This document shows positions 1 to 7,231 of a stretch of DNA of 7,231 bases, piece by piece. Every line of letters starts with the position of its first letter. Within the stretch, counting starts at the first letter, position 1. A program made the translations under genes and the position numbers. Source of the stretch: Halobacteriales archaeon. GTDB lineage: Archaea; Halobacteriota; Halobacteria; Halobacteriales; SKSH01. Under the pieces are notes generated by a model. It was given only the letters and a program-made list of their open reading frames with translations, ran no database searches and had not been told where the DNA came from. The stretch is from assembly GCA_007118075.1 (NCBI GenBank), contig SKSH01000161.1:1-7231 (forward strand). The letters run 5' to 3'.

Positions 1-91
1 GACTCTCGATGGTACTATCGACGGTATCGACCCGACAGAGCGGGTGGATTACGGTCCCGCAAGTACCGGTAAAACCGCTATCCACTTATAA
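1..91 (+). CDS. C-terminal end of an unrecognised protein (partial, 5' end outside window)
   Basis: Reading from base 2, a plus-strand frame stays open for 29 codons and ends at a TAA at 89-91. It has haloarchaea-like composition, with several Asp and Glu residues (for example DGTIDGIDPTERVDYG). The other frames through these bases hit stops sooner or give Arg-rich translations, so this is the best coding candidate. It would be convergent with the regulator gene that ends at 227. The last residues include GPASTGKT, which matches the P-loop consensus by letter, but it sits within a dozen residues of the C-terminus, so a working nucleotide-binding fold there is unlikely. No family is recognised. 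The call rests only on a short open frame and composition. Confidence 0.4.
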   Translation, partial: TLDGTIDGIDPTERVDYGPASTGKTAIHL

Positions 92-193
92 ACTCTCTGT
101 GAATTGACACGACACTCTGGAGCTATCAATGAGGGTGATCGATCGACGCCCCGTGAGATTGTAACAAGGGTTGAATGCAGAGCGTGGGTTGAG

Positions 194-213
194 ATCAGTT
201 ACTAAGAACTGAT
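194..213. terminator. Short perfect inverted repeat in the convergent gap
   Basis: A 7-bp perfect inverted repeat, atcagtt (194-200) and aactgat (207-213), is separated by a 6-base loop. It lies between the stop of the incoming plus-strand gene (91) and the stop of the minus-strand regulator gene (227), 13 bases beyond the latter. It could fold into a small hairpin in a transcript from either side. Neither side has a clear T-tract, so this is only a candidate for a transcript-end or processing hairpin. The rest of the gap (92-226) shows nothing else that can be named. Confidence 0.25.
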
Positions 214-226
214 AGCTTGATCGAGA

Positions 227-1021
227 TCACTGTTCAGGGAGCTCGACTTCGATGGGGGTAGAGCGGGCACGGGCACCCTCGAATCGGTCGATGGCCCAGG
301 TTACGAGCTCGTCGTGATCGCTCTCGATCTTGAATCGAGGACTGCCGTGTGTATCGAAGCCGACGAAGCTCATGGCGTCTCCATCGTAGATGCCGATGGC
401 GATGTCCCATTCATGTTCATCCTGATACAGCCGTGCCCCGGCGTCGATCATCTCCATGGCGGCCTTGCGTTTTTCAGGATCTAGCATGATGTTCTCGACG
501 AGGCTTGTCGGAAAGATCCCTTCAACATCCATCCCCCCTGTGCTGATCTCCTCGGTGAACACTTGCATGATCGTCGCCGGGATGTGCCCAGTGATGCCCT
601 GAAACTCGTCGGTCCGTCTGAAGAGTTCGGCCCAGCGGTCGACATGATCGAAGGCCGTGTCCTCAGGGCCAACCGACATCGTGGTGTATTCGAGCAATCG
701 AGGATCGAAATCGATCTCTTCTGGTCGACAGTACTGTGCCACCGGTCGACACCGGTAGGCGATATCCACGCTTTGTTCCAACCGGCTGGCATCCTCCGCG
801 ATGAGCTCGCCGAACATCGTCGTCGAGTAGGTCCCGTCACGATACTCGATCCAGTTCCGTTCGACGAAATCGTCGATGATCCGTGCGATCGTCACCGGTG
901 ACGAGCCGACCGTCTCGACGAGTTCATCCTTGTCCCTCGGTCGAGCTGCAACTGCTTGCAACACGTCGAGACGGTTGGGGGAGGCCATCAGGAAGTTGAG
1001 GTCCTCGAACGCCTCCGTCAT
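227..1021 (-). CDS. Winged-helix transcriptional regulator with FilR1-type C-terminal domain
   Basis: This 264-residue cytoplasmic protein has the two-part layout of haloarchaeal regulators related to the methanogen protein FilR1. Residues about 8-75 form a winged helix: a helix around NRLDVLQAVA, a helix-turn-helix around DELVETVGSSPVTIARIIDDF, and a wing near WIEYRDGTYSTT. Residues about 145-250 resemble the FilR1 middle domain (PF08350), with GHIPATIMQVF, a run around VEGIFPTSLVENIM and a final beta-rich part around WDIAIGIYDGDAMSFVGFD. Two cysteines (C91, C98) lie in the linker. The ATG at 1019-1021 is supported by a TATA-like element about 27 bases upstream, which suggests a leaderless mRNA. 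The gene is 47 bases downstream of the MoaD-related domain gene on the same strand, so it may be both read through from that operon and expressed alone. The ligand and targets are unknown; local control of acs and the small-gene operon is an inference. Confidence 0.88.
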   Translation of the reverse strand: MTEAFEDLNFLMASPNRLDVLQAVAARPRDKDELVETVGSSPVTIARIIDDFVERNWIEYRDGTYSTTMFGELIAEDASRLEQSVDIAYRCRPVAQYCRPEEIDFDPRLLEYTTMSVGPEDTAFDHVDRWAELFRRTDEFQGITGHIPATIMQVFTEEISTGGMDVEGIFPTSLVENIMLDPEKRKAAMEMIDAGARLYQDEHEWDIAIGIYDGDAMSFVGFDTHGSPRFKIESDHDELVTWAIDRFEGARARSTPIEVELPEQ

Positions 1022-1039
1022 GGTTGAGATTCCGCAGTA

Positions 1040-1056
1040 GAACGTAATATTCGTTC
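1040..1056 (-). promoter_or_regulatory. TATA-like element inside a dyad upstream of the regulator gene
   Basis: An A/T-rich core (taatatt, 1045-1051, plus-strand reading) is centred 27 bases upstream of the ATG at 1021, the usual place for a TATA box of a leaderless haloarchaeal transcript. The core is bracketed by perfect 5-bp inverted arms, gaacg (1040-1044) and cgttc (1052-1056). The surrounding 47-base gap is otherwise unremarkable. A symmetric site over the TATA box would suit repression, possibly autoregulation; that role is inferred. Confidence 0.45.
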
Positions 1057-1068
1057 GGGTGACTGCAG

Positions 1069-1326
1069 CTATCCACCGGCTCTGACGGCCTTCTGTTTGA
1101 ATTTGGCGATGATGTCGTTGAGTTCGTCGTCTCCTTCGAACTCGATGGTCACTTCATCGATCCGGAGTGTCGGTCCGACCTTGGCGGTGCCACCCTCGAC
1201 GCGAGCAATCCAACCGTCACCCTCGACGATGCCATCCTCGGTCACCACGCCACCGAGGCGTTCGAGGTACATCATCGCCGCACGGGCGGTGATTCCACGG
1301 AACGTCCGCGTGCTGGATTGGCTCAT
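1069..1326 (-). CDS. MoaD-related C-terminal domain protein (stand-alone), ends in Gly-Gly
   Basis: This 85-residue protein resembles the domain known as the MoaD-related C-terminal domain (DUF1952, PF09189), which in some prokaryotes is fused behind a MoaD/ThiS beta-grasp domain. Visible features are an N-terminal FRGITARAAMMYLERLGG segment, a middle beta-rich stretch (GWIARVEGGTAKVGPTLRIDEVTIEFEG) and a final helix (ELNDIIAKFKQKAV) that ends in RAGG. Its ATG overlaps the stop of the MoaD-like gene by 4 bp (1323-1326), so the two are translationally coupled and probably act together. The family's biochemical role is not established; a link to molybdopterin or tungstopterin formation is assumed only from its fusion partner. 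The C-terminal diglycine is unusual for a domain that is not itself the beta-grasp carrier. Family assignment is from remembered sequence features, with moderate certainty. Confidence 0.8.
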   Translation of the reverse strand: MSQSSTRTFRGITARAAMMYLERLGGVVTEDGIVEGDGWIARVEGGTAKVGPTLRIDEVTIEFEGDDELNDIIAKFKQKAVRAGG

Positions 1327-1634
1327 CCGCCGGCGACCGGTGGAAACAGGCTCAACCGATCACCCGCCTCGAGGAGGGTGTCTTTCCCCTCGAGGTGGAC
1401 GATATCGTTGCCGTTTTTCAGGATGCTGATATACTCGCGAATCTCACCCTCGTCGTCGAAGAAGCTGAGATCGGGGTACTCCTCTTCGAGCGCTTTGAGA
1501 ACCTCGCCGACCCGGATCTCGGTGCCGGTGAACGAGCGTTCGATCGTCTTCGAACCGACCGCCTCCCTGAAGTTGGCGAACAGCCGAAGCTCGACGGTGA
1601 ATCCTTCTTTTTCCGTGGTGGTATCGCCATTCAT
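1323..1634 (-). CDS. SAMP/MoaD-like ubiquitin-like small modifier protein
   Basis: This 103-residue beta-grasp protein belongs to the ThiS/MoaD group. After about 12 polar residues come the first beta strand and helix region (FTVELRLFANFREAVGSKT), a central helix (VGEVLKALEEEYP), the ISILKNGNDIVHLEG segment and the family ending GDRLSLFPPVAGG. The exposed C-terminal Gly-Gly is the residue pair that an E1-like enzyme (UbaA in haloarchaea) adenylates, either for sulfur transfer to molybdopterin or for isopeptide attachment to lysines. From memory, ILKNG..VVHL and SLFPPVAGG look closer to Haloferax SAMP3 than to SAMP1, but this was not aligned here, so no symbol is given. The gene sits between two 4-bp overlaps: its ATG overlaps the stop of the gene at 1631-2002, and its stop overlaps the start of the MoaD-related domain gene. 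The cognate E1 and MoaE are not in this window. Confidence 0.9.
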   Translation of the reverse strand: MNGDTTTEKEGFTVELRLFANFREAVGSKTIERSFTGTEIRVGEVLKALEEEYPDLSFFDDEGEIREYISILKNGNDIVHLEGKDTLLEAGDRLSLFPPVAGG

Positions 1635-2002
1635 GAGTTGAACCTGATCCCGTCTTGGACGATCCGAGCGTGTCGCTCTCGATCGATCTCAGCGGCCAGT
1701 TCATCGTGGTCGTAGAGCTGTTGGATCAACGCCGCATGTAGATCGCGCCAGACCATCGCGTAGATGGGCGATTGCCCCCACGATCGGAGTTCGACGACGT
1801 ACTCGTCGTAGGCCTCCCAGCGCTGCTCGAAACGTTCGATGGCATCGACCACCCCGGAGTAATCTCCGAGGTCGGTGAGACTATCGTTTAACTGTCGTTC
1901 GTAACCTTCGACCGCCCGTTGCATGTCCACGATGGCCTCGTCACTCTCTGCAGGTAAGGCGTCGGCGATGGCCTGTGGGACGGCTAGCGAGACGTGGTCC
2001 AT
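1631..2002 (-). CDS. Unrecognised small acidic helical protein
   Basis: This 123-residue protein is not assigned to any family I recognise. It appears nearly all alpha-helical, with amphipathic stretches around residues 20-45 (EAIVDMQRAVEGYERQL), 50-75 (VVDAIERFEQRWEAYDEYVVEL) and 78-115. The part most likely to be functional is near residues 74-100, SWGQSPIYAMVWRDLHAALI followed by QQLYDHDE, where aromatic residues, His89 and His99 cluster. It has no signal peptide, membrane segment or cysteine. The start at 2000-2002 is chosen because translation further upstream in the same frame becomes Arg/Ser-rich, like the shadow of the acs gene, and because a T-rich TATA-like element sits about 25 bases ahead. 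Its stop overlaps the ATG of the SAMP/MoaD-like gene by 4 bp, so it is coupled to the modifier pair and probably takes part in the same process. Confidence 0.75.
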   Translation of the reverse strand: MDHVSLAVPQAIADALPAESDEAIVDMQRAVEGYERQLNDSLTDLGDYSGVVDAIERFEQRWEAYDEYVVELRSWGQSPIYAMVWRDLHAALIQQLYDHDELAAEIDRERHARIVQDGIRFNS

Positions 2003-2022
2003 ACCGTTGATTCGGTTGCCTG

Positions 2023-2030
2023 GGTAAAAA
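2023..2030 (-). promoter_or_regulatory. Possible TATA box for the small-gene operon
   Basis: In the 64-base gap after the acs stop, the plus-strand run gtaaaaa (minus strand TTTTTAC) is centred about 25 bases upstream of the ATG at 2002. That position suits a leaderless archaeal transcript that would start the three overlapping small genes independently of acs. The element is not a strong TATA consensus, and read-through from acs is equally possible. Confidence 0.35.
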
Positions 2031-2066
2031 CTGACATGGCTCCGTGTAGCGGTGTTACCCTGACGC

Positions 2067-4040
<1,974 letters not shown>

Positions 4041-4059
4041 GTATTGTCACACCATGGGT

Positions 4060-4096
4060 GGCAACGACCGGGGAGGCAAAAATGGTACCCGTTGCC
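4060..4096 (-). promoter_or_regulatory. Candidate acs promoter with flanking inverted repeat
   Basis: A T-rich element on the minus strand (CATTTTTGC, about 4075-4083) lies roughly 39 bases upstream of the acs ATG, which allows a short leader. It is flanked symmetrically by a perfect 7-bp inverted repeat, ggcaacg (4060-4066) and cgttgcc (4090-4096). The arm centres are 30 bp apart, about three helical turns, and the midpoint (4078) falls on the T-rich element. This arrangement suits an operator for a dimeric regulator, but the function is inferred. The rest of the divergent gap (4097-4226) shows only a weak TTTAGGAA element (4164-4171) that could serve the plus-strand gene. Confidence 0.35.
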
Positions 4097-4226
4097 GATC
4101 GGTTCGACACACACCTCGTTCTCAACCGATGAGATTCAGGAAAACACCCACCGACCGCTCGCGTTTAGGAATGGTATGAATCAATCGACGATACGTCCTG
4201 ATCCCTCGAAAACGGTTGTGACGACC

Positions 4227-4556
4227 ATGACGATCCGTTGTACCGGGAAGATTCGAGATGTGGTCGGGACCGGAACCCTCGAGTACCGTTACGAGGGTGA
4301 TACTATTAGGGAGCCCCTCGAGGCGTTCTTCGAGGAGTATGCGGTCGAGGCACTGTTGATCGCGAGGACCAAAGACGAGGCAGCGGCGCCGGGCTGGGCA
4401 CCAGCACCCAAGCGACTCCCCGGTACCTGGCGAGCTACTCCCGAGGGCGAACAGACCAAACCCTTCGCCAGAGTGCTCGTCAATGGCATCTTCAATGAGC
4501 ATTTCGAGGGGTTGGATACACCGCTGATAGATGGTGATCGAGTCGCATTGATGTAA
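4227..4556 (+). CDS. MoaD/ThiS-like beta-grasp protein of the haloarchaeal 'pterin cluster' type, lacking a Gly-Gly tail
   Basis: This 109-residue protein shows a ThiS/MoaD-like layout: first strand TIRCTGKIRDVVG, second strand near LEYRYEGDTIRE, a helix PLEAFFEEYAVEALL, then an extended insert (residues 48-80, including PGWAPAPKRLPGTW) and the closing strands ARVLVNGIFNEHFEGLDTPL followed by IDGDRVALM. It resembles haloarchaeal proteins annotated as MoaD-family or 'pterin cluster' proteins, from memory only. It ends without the diglycine that sulfur carriers and modifiers need. The codons after the TAA continue in the same frame as P-F-V-F-C-V and then TGA at 4575-4577, so the natural C-terminus may have been cut short. 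The ATG at 4227 is preferred; the frame is open back to 4044, but that stretch looks non-coding. It is divergent from acs and convergent with the radical SAM gene, 22 bases away. Confidence 0.75.
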   Translation: MTIRCTGKIRDVVGTGTLEYRYEGDTIREPLEAFFEEYAVEALLIARTKDEAAAPGWAPAPKRLPGTWRATPEGEQTKPFARVLVNGIFNEHFEGLDTPLIDGDRVALM

Positions 4557-4578
4557 CCGTTCGTCTTTTGCGTGTGAA

Positions 4579-5679
4579 CTAGCCGGTCGATTCAGGGAGG
4601 TCGAATGAGAAATGTTGCTTTGGCAACTCACCAGTGAAGCCATCGGGTCGATACGGACAGAGTGGATCACTCTCCAGTGGATCTCCCGTATAGGCGTACG
4701 CCCTCGATCGGCTCCCACCGCAGAGGTACCTGAACTCACAGCGACCACACTTTCCAACTAGTGAATCTCGGTCACGAAGCGATCGCATGAGCGGTGTGTT
4801 GCGATAGAGTTCGACGATGGAAGTATCTCGAACGTTCCCGACCGAGCGTGGCAGGAATCCCGAGGGGTATACCTCACCGAGATGGCTGACGAATGCGAAG
4901 CCATCTCCGGCGATGATCCCCGTGCTCCGGCCGATTCCATCGGTTGCAGCCGCATGCGGACCAGTTTGTTGTTGTGCCCGTACCCGTCGGTACTGGGGTG
5001 CCTCGGTGGTCTTGATTCCGAATGGTGCGGTCTCCTCGAGCTCGGCCAACCAGACCATGACGTCCTCAGCCTCCCAAGGTGACAGCGGATCGATCGCCAT
5101 CCCACGACCGACCGGTACGAGGAAGAACACCGACCACAGGACGGCTTCGAGTTGCTCGACGAGTTCACTGAGTTGGGGGAGTTCATCGACGGTCTCGCGA
5201 CAGACGGTGGTATTGATCTGCAGCGGGATGTCCGCCTCCTGGGCGGCCTTGGCGGCTCGGATTGTCTGTTCGAAGCTCCCCTCTTCCCCTCGAAAATCAT
5301 CGTGGGCACCCGCAGCGGCACCATCGAAACTCAGTGCCATGCGACGGATGCCAGTCTCGGCCAGCCCGTCGACCATCGAGGGGGTGAGTGAATTGGTCCC
5401 ACTTGGGGTGATGGTGATCCGAAGGCCACACGCACGGCCGTGCTCGATGAGCTCGAGGGTGTCATCACGGTACACCGGATCTCCACCAGAGAGGACCAGC
5501 AGTTGCCCCTCCCCGAACTCACTGACGTCCTCCAGGAACCGTTTGGCCTCCTCGGTCGTGAGCTCGTCTGGATGTCGTTCATCGATGGCATCCGCCCGGC
5601 AATGCTTGCAGGCCAAGTCACATGCCTGGGTGAGCTCCCAGATGAGCACGAACGGTCGTTGGTCGGTGTCTACTTGCAT
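4579..5679 (-). CDS. Radical SAM/SPASM domain protein (TIGR04053-like)
   Basis: This 366-residue enzyme has the radical SAM signature CDLACKHC (C20, C24, C27) that binds the SAM-coordinating 4Fe-4S cluster, followed by the GGDP motif (65-68) and the usual strand motifs (ITITPSGTN at 88-96, ALSFDG at 115-120). The C-terminal SPASM-type region has four cysteines, C311, C314, C320 and C341, within CGRCEFRYLCGG and the segment after it, for an auxiliary cluster. Where many SPASM proteins have Cys in a GEVYPCGF-type motif, this one has Ser (GEVYPSGFLP, 268-277). The pattern fits the TIGR04053 group as I remember it, a family common in haloarchaea with no settled substrate; heme-maturation (AhbD-like) and peptide-maturation relatives are the alternatives. 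The gene converges with the beta-grasp gene, whose stop is 22 bases away. A TATA-like element lies about 50 bases upstream of the ATG. Confidence 0.88.
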   Translation of the reverse strand: MQVDTDQRPFVLIWELTQACDLACKHCRADAIDERHPDELTTEEAKRFLEDVSEFGEGQLLVLSGGDPVYRDDTLELIEHGRACGLRITITPSGTNSLTPSMVDGLAETGIRRMALSFDGAAAGAHDDFRGEEGSFEQTIRAAKAAQEADIPLQINTTVCRETVDELPQLSELVEQLEAVLWSVFFLVPVGRGMAIDPLSPWEAEDVMVWLAELEETAPFGIKTTEAPQYRRVRAQQQTGPHAAATDGIGRSTGIIAGDGFAFVSHLGEVYPSGFLPRSVGNVRDTSIVELYRNTPLMRSLRDRDSLVGKCGRCEFRYLCGGSRSRAYAYTGDPLESDPLCPYRPDGFTGELPKQHFSFDLPESTG

Positions 5680-5708
5680 GGTTTCGGTCTCAGGTGACCC
5701 ATCGGATG

Positions 5709-5733
5709 TTGCAAACGGTGCAATGCTTTTAGC
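5709..5733 (-). promoter_or_regulatory. Candidate promoter of the radical SAM gene
   Basis: On the minus strand, gctaaaagc (5725-5733) is a reasonable archaeal TATA-like element about 50 bases upstream of the ATG at 5679, implying a leader of some 20-25 bases. Immediately downstream of it lies a small dyad, ttgca (5709-5713) and tgcaa (5719-5723), spaced by five bases, which would sit just upstream of the expected transcription start. The operator role is inferred; arms of 5 bp are weak evidence. Confidence 0.35.
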
Positions 5734-5797
5734 AGTCGATCCACCACGTCTCCTCGGTCGAACATATGACCGCTAGGTAGCATGGCTAGTTGGGAAA

Positions 5798-5822
5798 TCT
5801 TCGAGGCGAACATGTTCGAAGA
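5798..5822 (-). terminator. Hairpin just after the MATE gene
   Basis: A perfect 7-bp inverted repeat, tcttcga (5798-5804) and tcgaaga (5816-5822), with an 11-base loop, begins 2 bases beyond the stop codon of the MATE gene. Read on the minus strand, the stem is followed by TTTCCC, a short U-run, so it could act as a transcript end or 3' stabilising hairpin. A 12-bp palindrome, cgaacatgttcg (5807-5818), overlaps loop and stem and offers an alternative fold or a protein-binding site. Confidence 0.4.
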
Positions 5823-5824
5823 GC

Positions 5825-7231
5825 TCAGTCTTCGCTGGTGGTGACCTCGTCTCGTTCAATGTACGCCTCGGCCCAGGTACCACGGGTAAACCACGCAAGG
5901 GCCGCCGTCCCGCCGAAGATGCTGCCGGCGGTGATCCCCACCCAGATTCCAGTGGCACCCCACCCGAGGGGAAACGCTAGGACGTACACGAGTGGGACTC
6001 TGATGATCCACAACGAGAGGATGGAGAAGATCATGGCAGTCTTGGTGTTCCCTGCACCTCTGAACGCCCCGAGTACCACCTGCATGATACCGATGAACAC
6101 GAATTCGAGCGAGCGGATTCTGATGTACTCCGAACTGTACTCGATGGTCGCCGCTCGGTCCTCAACGTCACCCAGGAAGACGGAAACGATCGGTTCGGGG
6201 AACAATGCGACGATGATGGCGACGACCAACAGGATACCCGCTCCTACCGCGGCGGCGAAGTAGGTGGTCCGTTTCGCCCGGTCGGCCTTGCCAGCACCGA
6301 GGTTCTGCCCGACGATGGCATCGGTCGCCCGACCGAGCCCCATCGCTGGGAGGAATACCAGCGATGCGATGCGTTCACCGAGCCCGTATGCTGCGACGAC
6401 CGGCGGGGTGAACGAGACGACCATCGCGACTAGCGTGATGATGGCGAACGCCGCAGCTGACTGTTCGATGGATGATGGGACCCCCAGATCGATGATGTCG
6501 TGGATGTATGCGAGATCTGGTTTGAGATGTGACAGACTGACAGCCGGACCGTAGTCGGTGAAGAAGAGGAGGTAGACACCGAATCCGGTACCGACCCCTC
6601 TGGCGATGATCGTCGCCACCGCTGCACCCTCGATCCCGAGCGCGGGGAATGGACCCCAGCCGAAAATGAGGAATGGGTCGAGGATGAGGTTTATCGCGAC
6701 GCTGACGACCATCACGTACATCGGAGTCTTCGTATCCCCGTATCCTCGCATGACCGCCGAGAAGACGAAGAATCCGAACATCAGTGGCAGTCCGAGGAAG
6801 ATGATCTCAACATAGTCGACCGCGAGCGGAATGACCCGTTCACTCGTCTCTGGATCGCTCGGTAACAGCCCAAGTACCTCTTCAGTGATCAGAAAGCCGA
6901 CGATACCGATCACCACCGAGAGCAGCCCGATGAACATGAACGTCTGCCCGGTGACCTTCCCTGCTTGTTCGCGCCCCTCTGCGCCGGTGTACTGCGCCAC
7001 GAGGATCGCTCCGGCGGTGGTGAATCCCCCGGCGAAGGCGATGAGCAGGAAAATCATCGGGAACGCGAGACTGATCGCCCCGACCGCATCGGCAGAGAGC
7101 CGACCGAGCCAGAAGGTATCGACGATATTGTAGGTGACCTGGAGGAGCTGGATCACGACGATCGGCCACGCCAACTTGAAAAGCGGGCGACCGATGGTAC
7201 CCTCTGTCAGGTCCGACCGGTTTCCTCTACC
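5825..7231 (-). CDS. MATE family multidrug/cation antiporter (5' end outside window)
   Basis: This integral membrane protein should exchange Na+ or H+ for organic cations, drugs or metabolites; the substrate cannot be read from sequence. The 468 codons present give about 12 hydrophobic helices in two lobes. Helix 1 carries the YNIVDTFWLGRLSADAVG motif, with the Asp implicated in ion coupling in archaeal MATE structures. The pseudo-repeated lobe motifs are visible as MRGYGDTKTPMYV in the first half and FRGAGNTKTAMIF in the second. A TTG at 7172-7174 is an apparent start, but the frame stays open to the window edge and reads DLTEGTIGRPLFKLAWPIV, the usual N-terminal approach of MATE proteins, so the true start lies just past 7231 and only a few residues are missing. 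It is 145 bases upstream of the radical SAM gene on the same strand, but the hairpin after its stop and a TATA-like element in between suggest separate transcription. Confidence 0.95.
   Translation of the reverse strand, partial: GRGNRSDLTEGTIGRPLFKLAWPIVVIQLLQVTYNIVDTFWLGRLSADAVGAISLAFPMIFLLIAFAGGFTTAGAILVAQYTGAEGREQAGKVTGQTFMFIGLLSVVIGIVGFLITEEVLGLLPSDPETSERVIPLAVDYVEIIFLGLPLMFGFFVFSAVMRGYGDTKTPMYVMVVSVAINLILDPFLIFGWGPFPALGIEGAAVATIIARGVGTGFGVYLLFFTDYGPAVSLSHLKPDLAYIHDIIDLGVPSSIEQSAAAFAIITLVAMVVSFTPPVVAAYGLGERIASLVFLPAMGLGRATDAIVGQNLGAGKADRAKRTTYFAAAVGAGILLVVAIIVALFPEPIVSVFLGDVEDRAATIEYSSEYIRIRSLEFVFIGIMQVVLGAFRGAGNTKTAMIFSILSLWIIRVPLVYVLAFPLGWGATGIWVGITAGSIFGGTAALAWFTRGTWAEAYIERDEVTTSED

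Noticed and set aside
85..93. TTTATAAG on the minus strand as a promoter for a gene to the left
   Set aside because: Minus-strand frames leading left from it are soon closed by stops, and the element overlaps the last codons of the better-supported plus-strand frame.
4044..4226. Extension of the plus-strand beta-grasp gene back to an ATG at 4044 (or 4176)
   Set aside because: The extra residues (His/Arg/Ser/Thr-rich, few acidic residues) do not look haloarchaeal, overlap the acs promoter region, and precede the normal beta-grasp start MTIRCTG.
4122..4757. Minus-strand open frame opposite the plus-strand beta-grasp gene
   Set aside because: It overlaps two supported genes, has no family features, and its composition is unlike the acidic proteins around it.
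4817..5776. Long plus-strand open frame opposite the radical SAM gene
   Set aside because: It is Ser/Arg/Pro-rich with no recognisable domain and lies antisense to a well-supported enzyme; high-GC genes commonly give such antisense open frames.

Overview
The window looks like a stretch of haloarchaeal (class Halobacteria) chromosome. The predicted proteins are rich in Asp and Glu and poor in Lys, the families are ones common in haloarchaea (FilR1-type winged-helix regulator, SAMP/MoaD-type beta-grasp proteins, a radical SAM/SPASM protein of a type common there), and upstream regions carry archaeal TATA-like elements close to start codons rather than bacterial -35/-10 boxes. GC is high but not extreme (mid to upper 50s % by eye, not measured). 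The genus cannot be named from this evidence.

Layout, left to right. Bases 1-91 probably hold the last 29 codons of an unrecognised plus-strand gene that enters from outside. A convergent gap (92-226) with a short dyad follows. From 4040 leftward down to 227, five minus-strand genes lie head to tail: AMP-forming acetyl-CoA synthetase (2067-4040), an unrecognised 123-residue helical protein (1631-2002), a SAMP/MoaD-like small modifier ending in Gly-Gly (1323-1634), the separate MoaD-related C-terminal domain protein, also ending in Gly-Gly (1069-1326), and a FilR1-domain HTH regulator (227-1021). The three small genes overlap by 4 bp at each junction and must be cotranscribed. The flanking acs and regulator genes each have a plausible promoter of their own. 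Divergent from acs is a second, different beta-grasp protein on the plus strand (4227-4556). It lacks the diglycine tail and seems to stop a few codons early. It runs convergently into a radical SAM/SPASM enzyme (4579-5679, minus). The right end is a MATE-family transporter (5825 to the edge, minus) whose extreme N-terminus lies outside the window.

How the genes may work together. Acs activates acetate to acetyl-CoA. MoaD-type proteins carry sulfur for molybdopterin/tungstopterin or act as ubiquitin-like modifiers. Two beta-grasp proteins of different types, the detached MoaD C-terminal domain and a radical SAM maturase around acs suggest a functional link between pterin-cofactor or protein-modifier chemistry and acetate or aldehyde metabolism. 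That link is inference: no tungsten or molybdenum enzyme is present in the window. The most unusual sequence observations are the possible nonsense change at the end of the plus-strand beta-grasp gene, the split MoaD pair with a diglycine at both C-termini, and short dyads placed on or next to the TATA-like elements of acs and the regulator gene.
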